A stretch of DNA of 23,428 nt, taken from positions 1-23,428 of the forward strand of contig JAGRBY010000037.1 in the NCBI GenBank assembly GCA_020433835.1. The letters are read 5' to 3'. The notes beneath the pieces were generated by a model, which searched no databases, was not told where the DNA came from, and was given only the letters and a program-made list of their open reading frames with translations. The position numbers and the translations under genes are program-made. This stretch comes from Anaerolineae bacterium. Lineage in GTDB: Bacteria; Chloroflexota; Anaerolineae; 4572-78; J111. The first letter of the stretch is position 1, and each line of letters begins with the position of its first letter. Shown here piece after piece: positions 7,538 to 15,940 of the stretch.

Positions 7538-8472
7538 CCACCTATCTTGTAACCGGTGGAGCTGGCTTCATCGGTTCTAATATCGTGGCAGAACTGCTGC
7601 GTCGCAATGAAACGGTTCGCGTTCTTGATAACTTTAGTACCGGGCGTTCAATCAACCTGGTGAATGTGCTGACCGACATCGAGTTAATTGAAGGCGACTT
7701 GCGCGATCTGGATACCTGTCATCGGGCGGTGGCAGGTGTAGACTACGTGCTGCATCAAGCTGCTATTCCCTCGGTGCCGCGCAGCGTTGATAACCCTTTG
7801 GCAACCAATGATGTGGCAGTCAAAGGAACGCTGAATATGCTCCTTGCCGCCCGCGATGCCGGCGTGAAGCGGTTTGTTTACGCCTCATCTTCATCGGTGT
7901 ATGGCGATTCGCCGCAACTGCCCAAACAAGAAACGATGGCTTTAAAGCCAAAATCTCCCTATGCCGTGGCTAAACTGTCGGGCGAATATTACACCCGAAT
8001 TTTTGCCGAGGTATACGGCCTGGAAACGGTGTGCTTGCGCTATTTCAACGTCTTCGGCCCGCGCCAGGATCCGGCGTCACCCTATTCGGCCGTCATTCCT
8101 CTCTTTATCAAATCGCTCCTCGCCGGTCGCTCGCCCACCATTTATGGCGATGGGCGGCAATCGCGCGATTTCACTTTTGTAAGTAACAATGTTGAAGCCA
8201 ATTTGTTGGCTACCACGGCTCCCAATGTATCAGGCCAGGTTTTTAACATCGCGTGCGGCAATCGGTTCTCCTTACTTGATTTAGTAAACGGGCTTAACGA
8301 AATCATCGGAACCACTATCGAACCCACTTTTAATACAGCCCGCTCAGCTGATGTAAAACATTCACTGGCCGATATTCGTCTGGCGCAAAAGTACCTGGGC
8401 TACCACGTTAAAGTCGACTTCAAAGAAGGCTTAACCCAAACCGTAGCCTGGTATAAAGAACATCATGACTAA
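7534..8472 (+). CDS. NAD-dependent nucleotide-sugar epimerase (extended SDR, UDP-GlcNAc 4-epimerase-like)
   Basis: A 312-residue extended short-chain dehydrogenase. The NAD-binding motif GGAGFIG is at residues 8-14, with D32 after the second strand (NAD rather than NADP). The catalytic Ser lies in YASSSSVYGD (116-125), and the YxxxK pair is Y143/K147 in SPYAVAKLSGEYY. RYFNVFGPRQDP and YGDGRQSRDF are the substrate-pocket signatures of UDP-hexose and UDP-N-acetylhexosamine 4-epimerases; WbpP/TviC-type enzymes share SPYSAVIPLFI. I therefore favour UDP-GlcNAc/GalNAc (or the uronic acid) 4-epimerase over a dehydratase. Full UDP-glucose 4-epimerases (GalE) are usually a little longer. GGAG at 7523-7526 is a good ribosome site 7 nt before the ATG. 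It overlaps the preceding gene by 4 nt and the following one by 8 nt. Confidence 0.88.
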   Translation: MTTYLVTGGAGFIGSNIVAELLRRNETVRVLDNFSTGRSINLVNVLTDIELIEGDLRDLDTCHRAVAGVDYVLHQAAIPSVPRSVDNPLATNDVAVKGTLNMLLAARDAGVKRFVYASSSSVYGDSPQLPKQETMALKPKSPYAVAKLSGEYYTRIFAEVYGLETVCLRYFNVFGPRQDPASPYSAVIPLFIKSLLAGRSPTIYGDGRQSRDFTFVSNNVEANLLATTAPNVSGQVFNIACGNRFSLLDLVNGLNEIIGTTIEPTFNTARSADVKHSLADIRLAQKYLGYHVKVDFKEGLTQTVAWYKEHHD

Positions 8473-9739
8473 TTCTTACGTGTTAACCGAGTCTTGGCAC
8501 AAGTTCAAAGCTTTCGTGGTGGCCGCGTTTCCTCTTCTCCGACCGCGCCCGAAACAGCTAAACGAAGCGAATGCGCATCATCCTGTTAGGGTGCTTCATA
8601 TTATCACCCGCCTGATTATTGGCGGCGCTCAGGAAACCGCGATGCTCATCGCCGATTATATCGATGACACGGCCTGGAAAGTTGATGTGATTTCCGGCCC
8701 TCAAACCGGCCCGGAGGGCAGCCTGATTGAAGAAGTGCGCCGACGGGAGGTGTCTCTCATAATTGAGCCAAGCCTTGTCCGCGAAGTTAATCCATTCAAA
8801 GACATTATGGCTCTGGTACGACTAACCCGTTATATCAAACAAGAACACTATACCATTGTTCACACCCACAGCTCAAAGGCCGGTATTTTGGGGCGATGGG
8901 CAGCCTGGCTGGCCGGAGCGCCTCTTATTGTTCACACGGTGCATGGGTGGGCGCATCACGAGCAGCAGCATCCGCTGGTGCGTGGCATCTACATTTTGCT
9001 GGAAAAACTGACATTGCCGATTACATCACAGCTTATTGTTGTTTCGCCGCGGAACATCGAAAAAGGATTGAATGATAAGATTGGCCGGCCTGAAAACTAC
9101 ACTGTGATTCGCAGCGGCATCGAACTCGATCGCTTTGGTCATCCCCAGGTACCGCCGATGCAAATGCGTGCGGCTTTGAGCATTCCAAACGATGCGCCGG
9201 TAGTCGGCACGGTGACACGCCTCTCGGCTCAAAAAGCACCGCTCGATTTTGTGCAAGCAGCAGCTCTGATTAGGCAAGAGGTTCCGGATGCCTGGTTTGT
9301 GATGGTTGGCGATGGCCCGCTGCGCTCTGAGGTTGAAATGTTGGCTCAAAAATTAAATCTGACCGACCGCTTGGTTTTGACCGGACTGCGGCGCGATGTT
9401 CCTGAACTTATGGCTACTTTTGATCTATTCGAGCTATCTTCGTTGTGGGAAGGCTTGCCGCGTGTCTTGCCGCAGGCCATGGCTACCGGCTTACCCATCG
9501 TTGCTACAGCTGTTGATGGTAATGCCGAAGCCGTTTTAGACGGTGTTAATGGCCGGCTTGTGCCTGCGGGACAGCCCCCGCTTTTAGCCCAAACCGTTGT
9601 TGAACTTTTACGCAACCCAAGCGTGATGACCGCCATGGGACGGGCCGGTCAAGAGATGGTTAACGAATTTGGAGCGCAGAGGATGGTTGAGCAGTTGGCT
9701 GAACTCTACAAAAAATTGCTACAAAAAAATTTCGGCTAA
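8465..9739 (+). CDS. Glycosyltransferase, GT4-like
   Basis: A 424-residue GT4 enzyme. Residues 1-40 form an extra N-terminal segment with a hydrophobic-basic character (AFVVAAFPLLRPRPK). The fold then starts at VRVLHIITRLIIGGAQETAM. HTHSSKAGILGRWAAWLAG and HTVHGWAHHEQQ are characteristic of exopolysaccharide GT4 proteins. The donor site has TRLSAQKAPLDFVQA (R252, K257) and VGDGPLRSEVE. The EX7E motif is again EX7Q: WEGLPRVLPQAMATG gives E329 and Q337. Function is transfer of a sugar onto the lipid-linked repeat; specificity is unknown. It overlaps the epimerase gene by 8 nt. The extension could be a membrane-association segment or a start-site artefact, but no convincing internal ATG with a ribosome site is visible just before VRVLHI. 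Confidence 0.9.
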   Translation: MTNSYVLTESWHKFKAFVVAAFPLLRPRPKQLNEANAHHPVRVLHIITRLIIGGAQETAMLIADYIDDTAWKVDVISGPQTGPEGSLIEEVRRREVSLIIEPSLVREVNPFKDIMALVRLTRYIKQEHYTIVHTHSSKAGILGRWAAWLAGAPLIVHTVHGWAHHEQQHPLVRGIYILLEKLTLPITSQLIVVSPRNIEKGLNDKIGRPENYTVIRSGIELDRFGHPQVPPMQMRAALSIPNDAPVVGTVTRLSAQKAPLDFVQAAALIRQEVPDAWFVMVGDGPLRSEVEMLAQKLNLTDRLVLTGLRRDVPELMATFDLFELSSLWEGLPRVLPQAMATGLPIVATAVDGNAEAVLDGVNGRLVPAGQPPLLAQTVVELLRNPSVMTAMGRAGQEMVNEFGAQRMVEQLAELYKKLLQKNFG

Positions 9740-9762
9740 CTTTTACCAGCTTTACTGAACGA

Positions 9763-10632
9763 GTGAAAACCGTGACTAATGCTACCCAGATTTTCTATGA
9801 TCAACTCGAGGCAGAGGTGTTGGAGGCCGGCAAACATTTAGGGCCAACGCACTCCGCTTACCTAAAACAATATTATTCAAAGTTGTTGAAGAGCAGCCTA
9901 AGACCATTTTATCGCTATAATTGGGTGCGTCGAACAGAACCTATGCGCCAATTGATTTTGAGTCTACCGCGTCGTAATACACCTTGGCGTATTCTTGATG
10001 CCGGCTGTGGTTTGGGAACCGAGTCTATTTTTTGGAGTACATTGCGGGATGATGTAGAAGTTGTGGGGGTGGATGTTTCAACAGAACGCTTAGAAACGGC
10101 TCAAGCTCGGCTCGAAACCTATCAGAAACAGCGAGGAAAAACCTTAAACGTTCGTTTTATTGAGGAAAATATTTTTAAGATCTTAGACATGCAACAGTTT
10201 GATCTGGTCTGGACGATGGAAGCCATTTCACACATCGATCCGGCTGAAAGGTTTATGCAGCACGTCTTTGAAAATTTTAATCCGCACGGCCACCTTGTGA
10301 TTTCAGATAGCCATATTCTTAATCCGGCAATGGCCTGGCGTATTGTTAAAATGCGCCGACGCGGTGTAGTTGAACACACCCAAAAAACAACAAACGCCGG
10401 CGAGATAATTCTCTACGCCCAGGAAAGGCTTTTTAGCGTCACGCATCTCGTTACCCTCTTAAAAGATGTGGGGTTTTCCTCAGTAGAGTCGCAATTGAGC
10501 ATCTTTTTTCCGGCCCATATGGCTTTATATAAAAATATCTTTCCGCTTTGCAAGCAACTCGACCGCTTACTGGATCGATTTCCCGGTATTAGAAATCTGG
10601 GAGGCATTTACACGGTAACAGCCGGCAAATGA
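9763..10632 (+). CDS. SAM-dependent methyltransferase (class I)
   Basis: A 289-residue methyltransferase starting with GTG at 9763; a second in-frame GTG lies at 9772, and neither has a clear ribosome site. Motif I is ILDAGCGLGTES (77-88), and the acidic ribose-binding residue is D104 in VGVDVS. Motif IV is FDLVWTMEAISHIDP, which fits the Methyltransf_25/31 group. The acceptor domain is unusual for this group: it carries a basic MRRRGVVEHTQKTT stretch and a C-terminal hydrophobic-aromatic part (FFPAHMALYKNIFPLCKQ). It lies 23 nt after the last glycosyltransferase and ends in a hairpin before the O-antigen ligase gene. It is unrelated in sequence to the methyltransferase at 3318, so the two probably modify different positions of the polysaccharide. 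Confidence 0.83.
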   Translation: MKTVTNATQIFYDQLEAEVLEAGKHLGPTHSAYLKQYYSKLLKSSLRPFYRYNWVRRTEPMRQLILSLPRRNTPWRILDAGCGLGTESIFWSTLRDDVEVVGVDVSTERLETAQARLETYQKQRGKTLNVRFIEENIFKILDMQQFDLVWTMEAISHIDPAERFMQHVFENFNPHGHLVISDSHILNPAMAWRIVKMRRRGVVEHTQKTTNAGEIILYAQERLFSVTHLVTLLKDVGFSSVESQLSIFFPAHMALYKNIFPLCKQLDRLLDRFPGIRNLGGIYTVTAGK

Positions 10633-10648
10633 CTCTTGCCTTTGCCGG
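10622..10648. repeat. Hairpin spanning the methyltransferase stop codon
   Basis: CCGGCAAA (10622-10629) and TTTGCCGG (10641-10648) are perfect 8-bp inverted repeats with an 11-nt loop that starts at the TGA stop. No T-run follows, so it is not a standard intrinsic terminator. It may act as a pause site, a processing site or protection of the upstream mRNA end, reducing expression of the very long gene that follows. Confidence 0.45.
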
Positions 10649-10713
10649 GTCATCACGGTAAGATTAAGGTGTTGTGACCGATATATTTTCATGTTTCACC
10701 CAAGGTAAATCTT

Positions 10714-13700
10714 ATGCAAACGAAACTTTCAATCTTCTGCAGTAAAATTGTCGAAGCCGGCTGGTTGGCCGCAATTGTGACGGTTCCGCTTTTTTTTAAT
10801 ATTTACTCGGCCCGAACATTTGAACCGGATAAGATTACAATGCTGCGAGCTATTGTCAGCGTTATGATTTTAGCCTGGCTGGTGATGGTCGTAGAACAAG
10901 GTTTTGGCACAACAGAAGATGACTCGACTTCTTTTTCTGATCGATTTTTAGCTTGGCTGAAACTACCGCTAGTTTTACCGACCCTAGTGTTGGTCATTAT
11001 TTATATCATTAGCACCATTTTATCTATCTCGCCGCAGGTCAGTTTGTGGGGATCGTATCAGCGTTTGCAGGGCACCTATTCGATGTTGTCTTACATTGTT
11101 GTTTTTGCCCTTATGGCCGGGCAGATTCGCACCCAAGAGCAAGTTGATCGGCTGGTTAATTTGGTAATCATCACCAGCGTGCCGATTGGTCTCTACGGGA
11201 TTATTCAACGCTATGGTCTCGATCCGCTGCCGTGGGCCGGTGACGTTACCCGGCGGGTGGCGGCTAATATGGGGAACGCCATCTTTGTAGCTTCTTATTT
11301 AATTATGACTGTCCCGCTGACAATCACCCGTCTTATCCGCTCGATGATCGCGATCATCAAAGATGAGGAAACTTCGTGGGGCCATACAATATTGGCGGCA
11401 GTTTATATTTTTGCGCTGGCCATCCAGATTATTACTATTCTTTTCAGCCAAAGCCGTGGTCCCATGTTAGGGATAATGGGGGCCTCGTTTGTAATGGGCT
11501 TACTGCTCCTGTTAATTCCGCGGCAGTATGCCGCCGATACTGGTCGTTTGTCACTTAAAGAGATAGCTCTGGCAATTGGGTTTATTCTTCCATTAGGTGT
11601 GGCAAGTGGTTTGACCGCCGGTTTGGGATACGCTATTAGCCTGGGGTTGCAGCGGCTTCTTATGGCGTTCAATTACCAAATTGAGGGGATTTCTTTGGCC
11701 GGGGTAGCTTTGGGCGCTTTACTGGGATTTTTTGGTAGCTACACCTATATGATATCGACCCAAAAAGGATGGCGCTGGCTTTGGTTGAACTGGTTAAGTA
11801 TCAGTGTCTTGGCTATCAGCTTTGTCTTGGCTTTGAATATTCGAGGTACTACATTTGATCCTTTTCTCGAACCTATTCGAGAACTGCCTTATTTTAGTCG
11901 ATTAGCCCAAGTAACCGAAACATCAAGCACCGGCCGCGTTCGTATTTTAATCTGGGAGGCTGCCTTGGAGTTGGTAAAACCCCACCAGCCGCTCGGTATT
12001 GATGATGATGCGTTTGCTCAAAAAGACTCAGTTAATTCTCTCCGTCCTCTCATCGGCTATGGCCCTGAGTCGATGTTTAACGCCTTTGCCTTCGTCTATC
12101 CTCCCGAATTGGCGCACGTAGAGGTCCGTGGTAGTTCAGCCGACCGCTCCCACAACGAAACGATGGATAGTTTGGTCATCACCGGGATTTTAGGCTTTCT
12201 TGCTTTCTATTTTATGATAATTTCCTTACTCTATTATGCCGTCCGCTGGCTCGGCTGGATTCCTAACAAAGCCGCCCAGTATCGATTAATAGCTTTCTTG
12301 ATCGTTGGTGGTATCATTGGCGCGGTTATTCCTTATATTATTGAAGGCCAGTTTACCTTCATGCCGTTGGGGTTACCCTTTGGCGTGATAACCGGTTTGA
12401 TCATCTATTTGGCCTGGCAGGGAATTGTTATGCACGGCTTCGCTGGCAGCCAATTGTCGACGTATAATTTGTTGACAATCGCGTTGTTAGGAGCGATCAT
12501 CGGCCACTTTATCGAAGTTCACTTTGTTTTCTCCATCGCGGCAACCTATATCTATTTTTGGGCGTACGCCGGCTTACTCTTAGCCATTGGTCGAATAGAA
12601 TCCGTCGAGTCCACCGCCGATAACGATCTGGTCGTTGCCGCCGAGGCAGAAGTAGTTGAAACGGTTTCGGAGCCGGTCAGTAAATCAAAACGCTCCCGCA
12701 AAGGGCGCACCCGCCGCCGCAAAACGGCTACCGCCTCTACCAGTGACGCCTCCCCATCCTTCTCAACGCGTCCCGAAAGCTGGAAAATGTGGGTAGGCAG
12801 CCAGGGGCTGGCGATGGCCATCATTTTAATCATTCTGGCTTTCGATTTCATCACGCCCCAATTTGAGTTTTCACTCAGCAATGAAAAAAGTGCCAGTTTA
12901 TTCTGGATGGTTATCATCACCTGGCTTGTCGGTTTTGCGATTGTGTTGGCCGGTCTAGCCACCCGCAGCGACACATTGCGAAGTCAGTTAAATTGGGTTT
13001 GGGCCGTAGTACTGTACTCCGCCACGTCACTCTTGTACTTTTTGATATATACCATCATTCATGGCTGGCAATTTGGTCGACGCGTAACCGTCAATTCCAT
13101 CGAAGATGTGCTCAGAGCCTCTGGTATTTTAGCCAACGGTCTGGTCGTTTTCTATGTTTTTCTGTTTTTGCTGATGGGTGTCATTGCCGTATTCCTGATG
13201 TGGGGCCGAACCCGGGGATTACCTTCCTGGCGCAGCGAAAATTGGTGGCTCTACCCCCCTCTGGTTTTAGCCATGCTCACCGTCATCTGGTTCAAAAATA
13301 TCGATGTAGTCAGAGCCGATATTTTTCTCAAAGAAGGCGAGCGCTATCGCAGCAATCGTCAGTGGAGTGAAGCTATCGCACTTCACGAAAAAGCCATCTC
13401 TTTAGATAGTGATGAAGATTTCTACTATCTCATGCTGGCGCTCGATTACCAACTTATGGCCCAAGATAGCCGGCTTGATGCCGATCAGCGCAACCTGGCC
13501 TGGGGAAGTGGTGAGAACACCGCTTTAACAGCCCGCGAAATTAACCCTTACAACCCCGATAATACCGGCAATATGGGCCGCTATTACTTCACCCTCGCCC
13601 AAATTTCTGCCGATAAGCAGCGTAGAGATAACTATTTTAATGATGCAATAAGCTATTTTGAAAAATCTACGGAATTAGCGCCCTCAAATGTTATTTATCA

Positions 13701-14514
13701 CAACCTGTGGGCCCAGACCTATTACATTTTAGCCTCTGAAAACAACGATGCGAAAAGTTATGATGCCGCCATCGATCGCTTACAGACATCCATTTCCATC
13801 GATCCCAATTATTCGCCCACTTGGCTGCTAATGGGCGATACGTATGCTGCCATGGGCGATGTTGATCAGGCCCTTCATGCCCATAGTCAAGCGCTAAAAT
13901 ACAACTCACGGGGGAGTGGTGACGGCTTCGCCGGTTTTGCCGATCAATTTTTTGATCAACGCCTCAACTTCTACATCTCTGCCGGACGAGGCTCTGATAT
14001 TATCGCCGCCCTCCAGCAAGTGGCTCTGGAGCGATTGGACGATCCGGATGTCTACTGGGCTATCGGGCATGCTTATAATAAAAATGACAACAGTGAGAAG
14101 GCTATCGAATATTTTGAACGGGCTTTAGCGTTAGGCGATACATCGGCAGATACCTTGCGAGAACTGGCCAACATCTATCTGGGGCAAAGTGCCTTTGAGC
14201 AGGCTTCACCACTTTATGAACAACTTATTCAAATAAACCCCGGCGACGTCGAGGCCCACAGCGCTCTGGCATTTATGTATGCTCAACAAGGACAGCTTGA
14301 TAAAGCCATTGAGCATAATCAAATGGTTCTACAACAAATGCCTAACGATTACGACAGCCTGAAAAACCTGGCTATTCTTTACAAACAGCAAGGCCAATTG
14401 CAACAAGCCTTTGATGTCGCTCAACAAGCGCAAGCCGCAGCCCCTGAAAATGAACAGCCAAGCTGGGAACAATTCATCGCCGACCTGGAAAGCCAAATAG
14501 CTGAAAGCAGCTAA
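10714..14514 (+). CDS. O-antigen ligase/polymerase (Wzy_C) fused to TPR repeats
   Basis: A 1266-residue protein. The N-terminal roughly 600 residues form a polytopic membrane part with the Wzy_C (O-antigen ligase-like) signatures: IYSARTFEPDKI near 31, SQSRGPMLG near 245, RVRILIWEAALELV near 407 and the periplasmic-loop SHNETMDSLVITG near 478. A polar, very basic linker follows (KSKRSRKGRTRRRK, about 655-670), then four to five more TM helices to about residue 870. From about 872 to the end are TPR repeats, for example AIALHEKAISLDSDEDFYYLMLA, SPTWLLMGDTYAAMGDVDQAL and KAIEYFERALALGDT. Typical Wzy/WaaL proteins have about 400-450 residues, so this is roughly triple length. Role: polymerising or ligating lipid-linked glycans on the outer face of the membrane, with the TPR part as a likely partner platform. 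AAGG at 10702-10705 is a plausible ribosome site 8 nt before the ATG. Confidence 0.88.
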   Translation: MQTKLSIFCSKIVEAGWLAAIVTVPLFFNIYSARTFEPDKITMLRAIVSVMILAWLVMVVEQGFGTTEDDSTSFSDRFLAWLKLPLVLPTLVLVIIYIISTILSISPQVSLWGSYQRLQGTYSMLSYIVVFALMAGQIRTQEQVDRLVNLVIITSVPIGLYGIIQRYGLDPLPWAGDVTRRVAANMGNAIFVASYLIMTVPLTITRLIRSMIAIIKDEETSWGHTILAAVYIFALAIQIITILFSQSRGPMLGIMGASFVMGLLLLLIPRQYAADTGRLSLKEIALAIGFILPLGVASGLTAGLGYAISLGLQRLLMAFNYQIEGISLAGVALGALLGFFGSYTYMISTQKGWRWLWLNWLSISVLAISFVLALNIRGTTFDPFLEPIRELPYFSRLAQVTETSSTGRVRILIWEAALELVKPHQPLGIDDDAFAQKDSVNSLRPLIGYGPESMFNAFAFVYPPELAHVEVRGSSADRSHNETMDSLVITGILGFLAFYFMIISLLYYAVRWLGWIPNKAAQYRLIAFLIVGGIIGAVIPYIIEGQFTFMPLGLPFGVITGLIIYLAWQGIVMHGFAGSQLSTYNLLTIALLGAIIGHFIEVHFVFSIAATYIYFWAYAGLLLAIGRIESVESTADNDLVVAAEAEVVETVSEPVSKSKRSRKGRTRRRKTATASTSDASPSFSTRPESWKMWVGSQGLAMAIILIILAFDFITPQFEFSLSNEKSASLFWMVIITWLVGFAIVLAGLATRSDTLRSQLNWVWAVVLYSATSLLYFLIYTIIHGWQFGRRVTVNSIEDVLRASGILANGLVVFYVFLFLLMGVIAVFLMWGRTRGLPSWRSENWWLYPPLVLAMLTVIWFKNIDVVRADIFLKEGERYRSNRQWSEAIALHEKAISLDSDEDFYYLMLALDYQLMAQDSRLDADQRNLAWGSGENTALTAREINPYNPDNTGNMGRYYFTLAQISADKQRRDNYFNDAISYFEKSTELAPSNVIYHNLWAQTYYILASENNDAKSYDAAIDRLQTSISIDPNYSPTWLLMGDTYAAMGDVDQALHAHSQALKYNSRGSGDGFAGFADQFFDQRLNFYISAGRGSDIIAALQQVALERLDDPDVYWAIGHAYNKNDNSEKAIEYFERALALGDTSADTLRELANIYLGQSAFEQASPLYEQLIQINPGDVEAHSALAFMYAQQGQLDKAIEHNQMVLQQMPNDYDSLKNLAILYKQQGQLQQAFDVAQQAQAAAPENEQPSWEQFIADLESQIAESS

Positions 14515-14533
14515 TCTGAGGAATCAAAAACAT

Positions 14534-15883
14534 ATGCATCAGCAGATACTTACCAAAATTCAAGAGAAAACAGCAACAGTAGGAGTTATCGGCCTGGGCT
14601 ATGTTGGCTTGCCCTTGGCCGTGGGCATGGCAAAATGTGGCTACAACGTTGTCGGCATCGATGCCAGCCCTGAAAAAGTTGATATTCTAAACGGGGGCGT
14701 TAGCTACATCCCCGATGTTACTACTGACGATGTCAAAACTTTGGTTGGTGATAAACTCTTGTGGGCCACCACCAATTATGAAGCACTCACACAAGTCAAC
14801 GTCATTTTTATCTGTGTCCCCACCCCCTTCGACTCAATGAAATCACCTGATTTGATGTACGTCCGGCAGGCTGCCGCCGGCATTACCCCCTATCTTACCG
14901 CCGGACAACTTGTGGTTTTGCAAAGCACCACCTACCCCGGCACAACCGAAGAAGTTGTCAAGCCGCTTCTGGAAGAGTCGGGTCTGGTGGCCGGACAGGA
15001 TTTCTTTCTGGCCTTTTCCCCCGAGCGCATCGATCCCGGTCGCACCGACTTTACCGTCGAGAACACGCCCAAGGTCGTCGGTGGTCTAACGCCCGAGTCG
15101 GCTGAGCTGGCCGGGGCGCTGCTGGCCCATCTTACACCTGAGATTCACGTCGTCTCATCGCCCCGGGCCGCCGAGTTAACCAAGCTGCTGGAAAATATCT
15201 TTCGCAGCGTCAACATCGCCTTGGTCAACGAACTGGCCGTCTTATCCGAACGGATGGGCATTGACTTTTGGGAAGTGATCGAAGCCGCCAAAACCAAACC
15301 GTTTGGTTTTATGCCCTTTTACCCCAGCGCCGGCGTTGGCGGTCACTGTATTCCGGTCGATCCCTACTATCTCTCCTGGAAAGCCAGAGAGTACGATTTT
15401 TACACGCGCTTTATCGAACTAGCCGCCGAAGTCAACGGCGATATGCCTTACCACACTGTTAACCTGGTTCGGCGAGGTCTTAATCGTCACGGTAAAAATC
15501 TGCATGGTGCCAACGTTTTGGTTCTCGGTGTCGCTTTCAAACCCAACATCGACGACGCCCGCAACTCGCCCGCCGAGCGCGTTATCGAACTGCTGATCAA
15601 AGACAAAGCGAACGTCTCCTACCACGATCCTTTTGTGCCCCATTTTCGCGTGGGTGGCGACGTTGTCTGTCGCGAGATCGTTACTTTTAAAAGCGTTGCG
15701 TTGACCGCCGAATATCTGGCCGGCATCGATGGGGTTGTCATCGTCACCGGCCATAAAAACATCGACTATCAATGGGTTGTTGAAAACAGCCCCTTGGTTA
15801 TCGATACCGTCAACTGCACCCGTGAAGTTGCCCCGGCACTGCACTCGAAAGTGGTCAGGCTGGGAACTCCGGATTTTCAATAA
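14534..15883 (+). CDS. wbpA: UDP-N-acetylglucosamine 6-dehydrogenase (nucleotide-sugar dehydrogenase, WbpA-like)
   Basis: A 449-residue UDP-glucose/GDP-mannose dehydrogenase superfamily protein of full family length. The NAD site is GVIGLGYVGLP (G17, G20, G22, G25). The catalytic Cys is C272 in GVGGHCIPVDPYYLSWKARE, and K217/N221 sit in ELTKLLENIFRSVN. The signatures QSTTYPGTTEE, AFSPERIDPG and TKPFGFMPFYPSAGVGGHC match the WbpA group (UDP-GlcNAc to UDP-GlcNAcA) better than UDP-glucose dehydrogenase Ugd. Substrate is therefore inferred. With the epimerase at 7534 it could yield UDP-GalNAcA, as WbpA/TviB plus a 4-epimerase do in known capsule and O-antigen pathways. GAGG at 14518-14521 lies about 12 nt before the ATG, slightly far. 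It is 19 nt after the ligase gene and is followed by a terminator, so it is the last gene of the operon. Confidence 0.88.
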   Translation: MHQQILTKIQEKTATVGVIGLGYVGLPLAVGMAKCGYNVVGIDASPEKVDILNGGVSYIPDVTTDDVKTLVGDKLLWATTNYEALTQVNVIFICVPTPFDSMKSPDLMYVRQAAAGITPYLTAGQLVVLQSTTYPGTTEEVVKPLLEESGLVAGQDFFLAFSPERIDPGRTDFTVENTPKVVGGLTPESAELAGALLAHLTPEIHVVSSPRAAELTKLLENIFRSVNIALVNELAVLSERMGIDFWEVIEAAKTKPFGFMPFYPSAGVGGHCIPVDPYYLSWKAREYDFYTRFIELAAEVNGDMPYHTVNLVRRGLNRHGKNLHGANVLVLGVAFKPNIDDARNSPAERVIELLIKDKANVSYHDPFVPHFRVGGDVVCREIVTFKSVALTAEYLAGIDGVVIVTGHKNIDYQWVVENSPLVIDTVNCTREVAPALHSKVVRLGTPDFQ

Positions 15884-15891
15884 GTAACAAC

Positions 15892-15934
15892 CTCAGGCCT
15901 TGAGTCTTTATCGACTTAAGGCCCGAGATTGTTT
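15892..15934 (+). terminator. Rho-independent terminator closing the polysaccharide operon
   Basis: CTCAGGCCTTGAGT (15892-15905) pairs with ACTTAAGGCCCGAG (15914-15927) as a 14-position stem with one G-T pair and one A/C mismatch, an 8-nt loop and then ATTGTTTT. It begins 8 nt after the dehydrogenase stop. The small protein's first ATG (15941) is only 6 nt after the T-run, so that gene needs its own promoter or read-through. Confidence 0.8.
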
Positions 15935-15940
15935 TAGCTA

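Noticed and set aside
12552..12974. 140-codon minus-strand open frame
   Set aside because: Antisense to the basic linker and TM region of the O-antigen ligase protein; no independent evidence.
15419..15880. 153-codon minus-strand open frame
   Set aside because: It is fully antisense to the dehydrogenase gene, shows no domain pattern, and is a known kind of shadow frame produced by the codon bias of the real gene.
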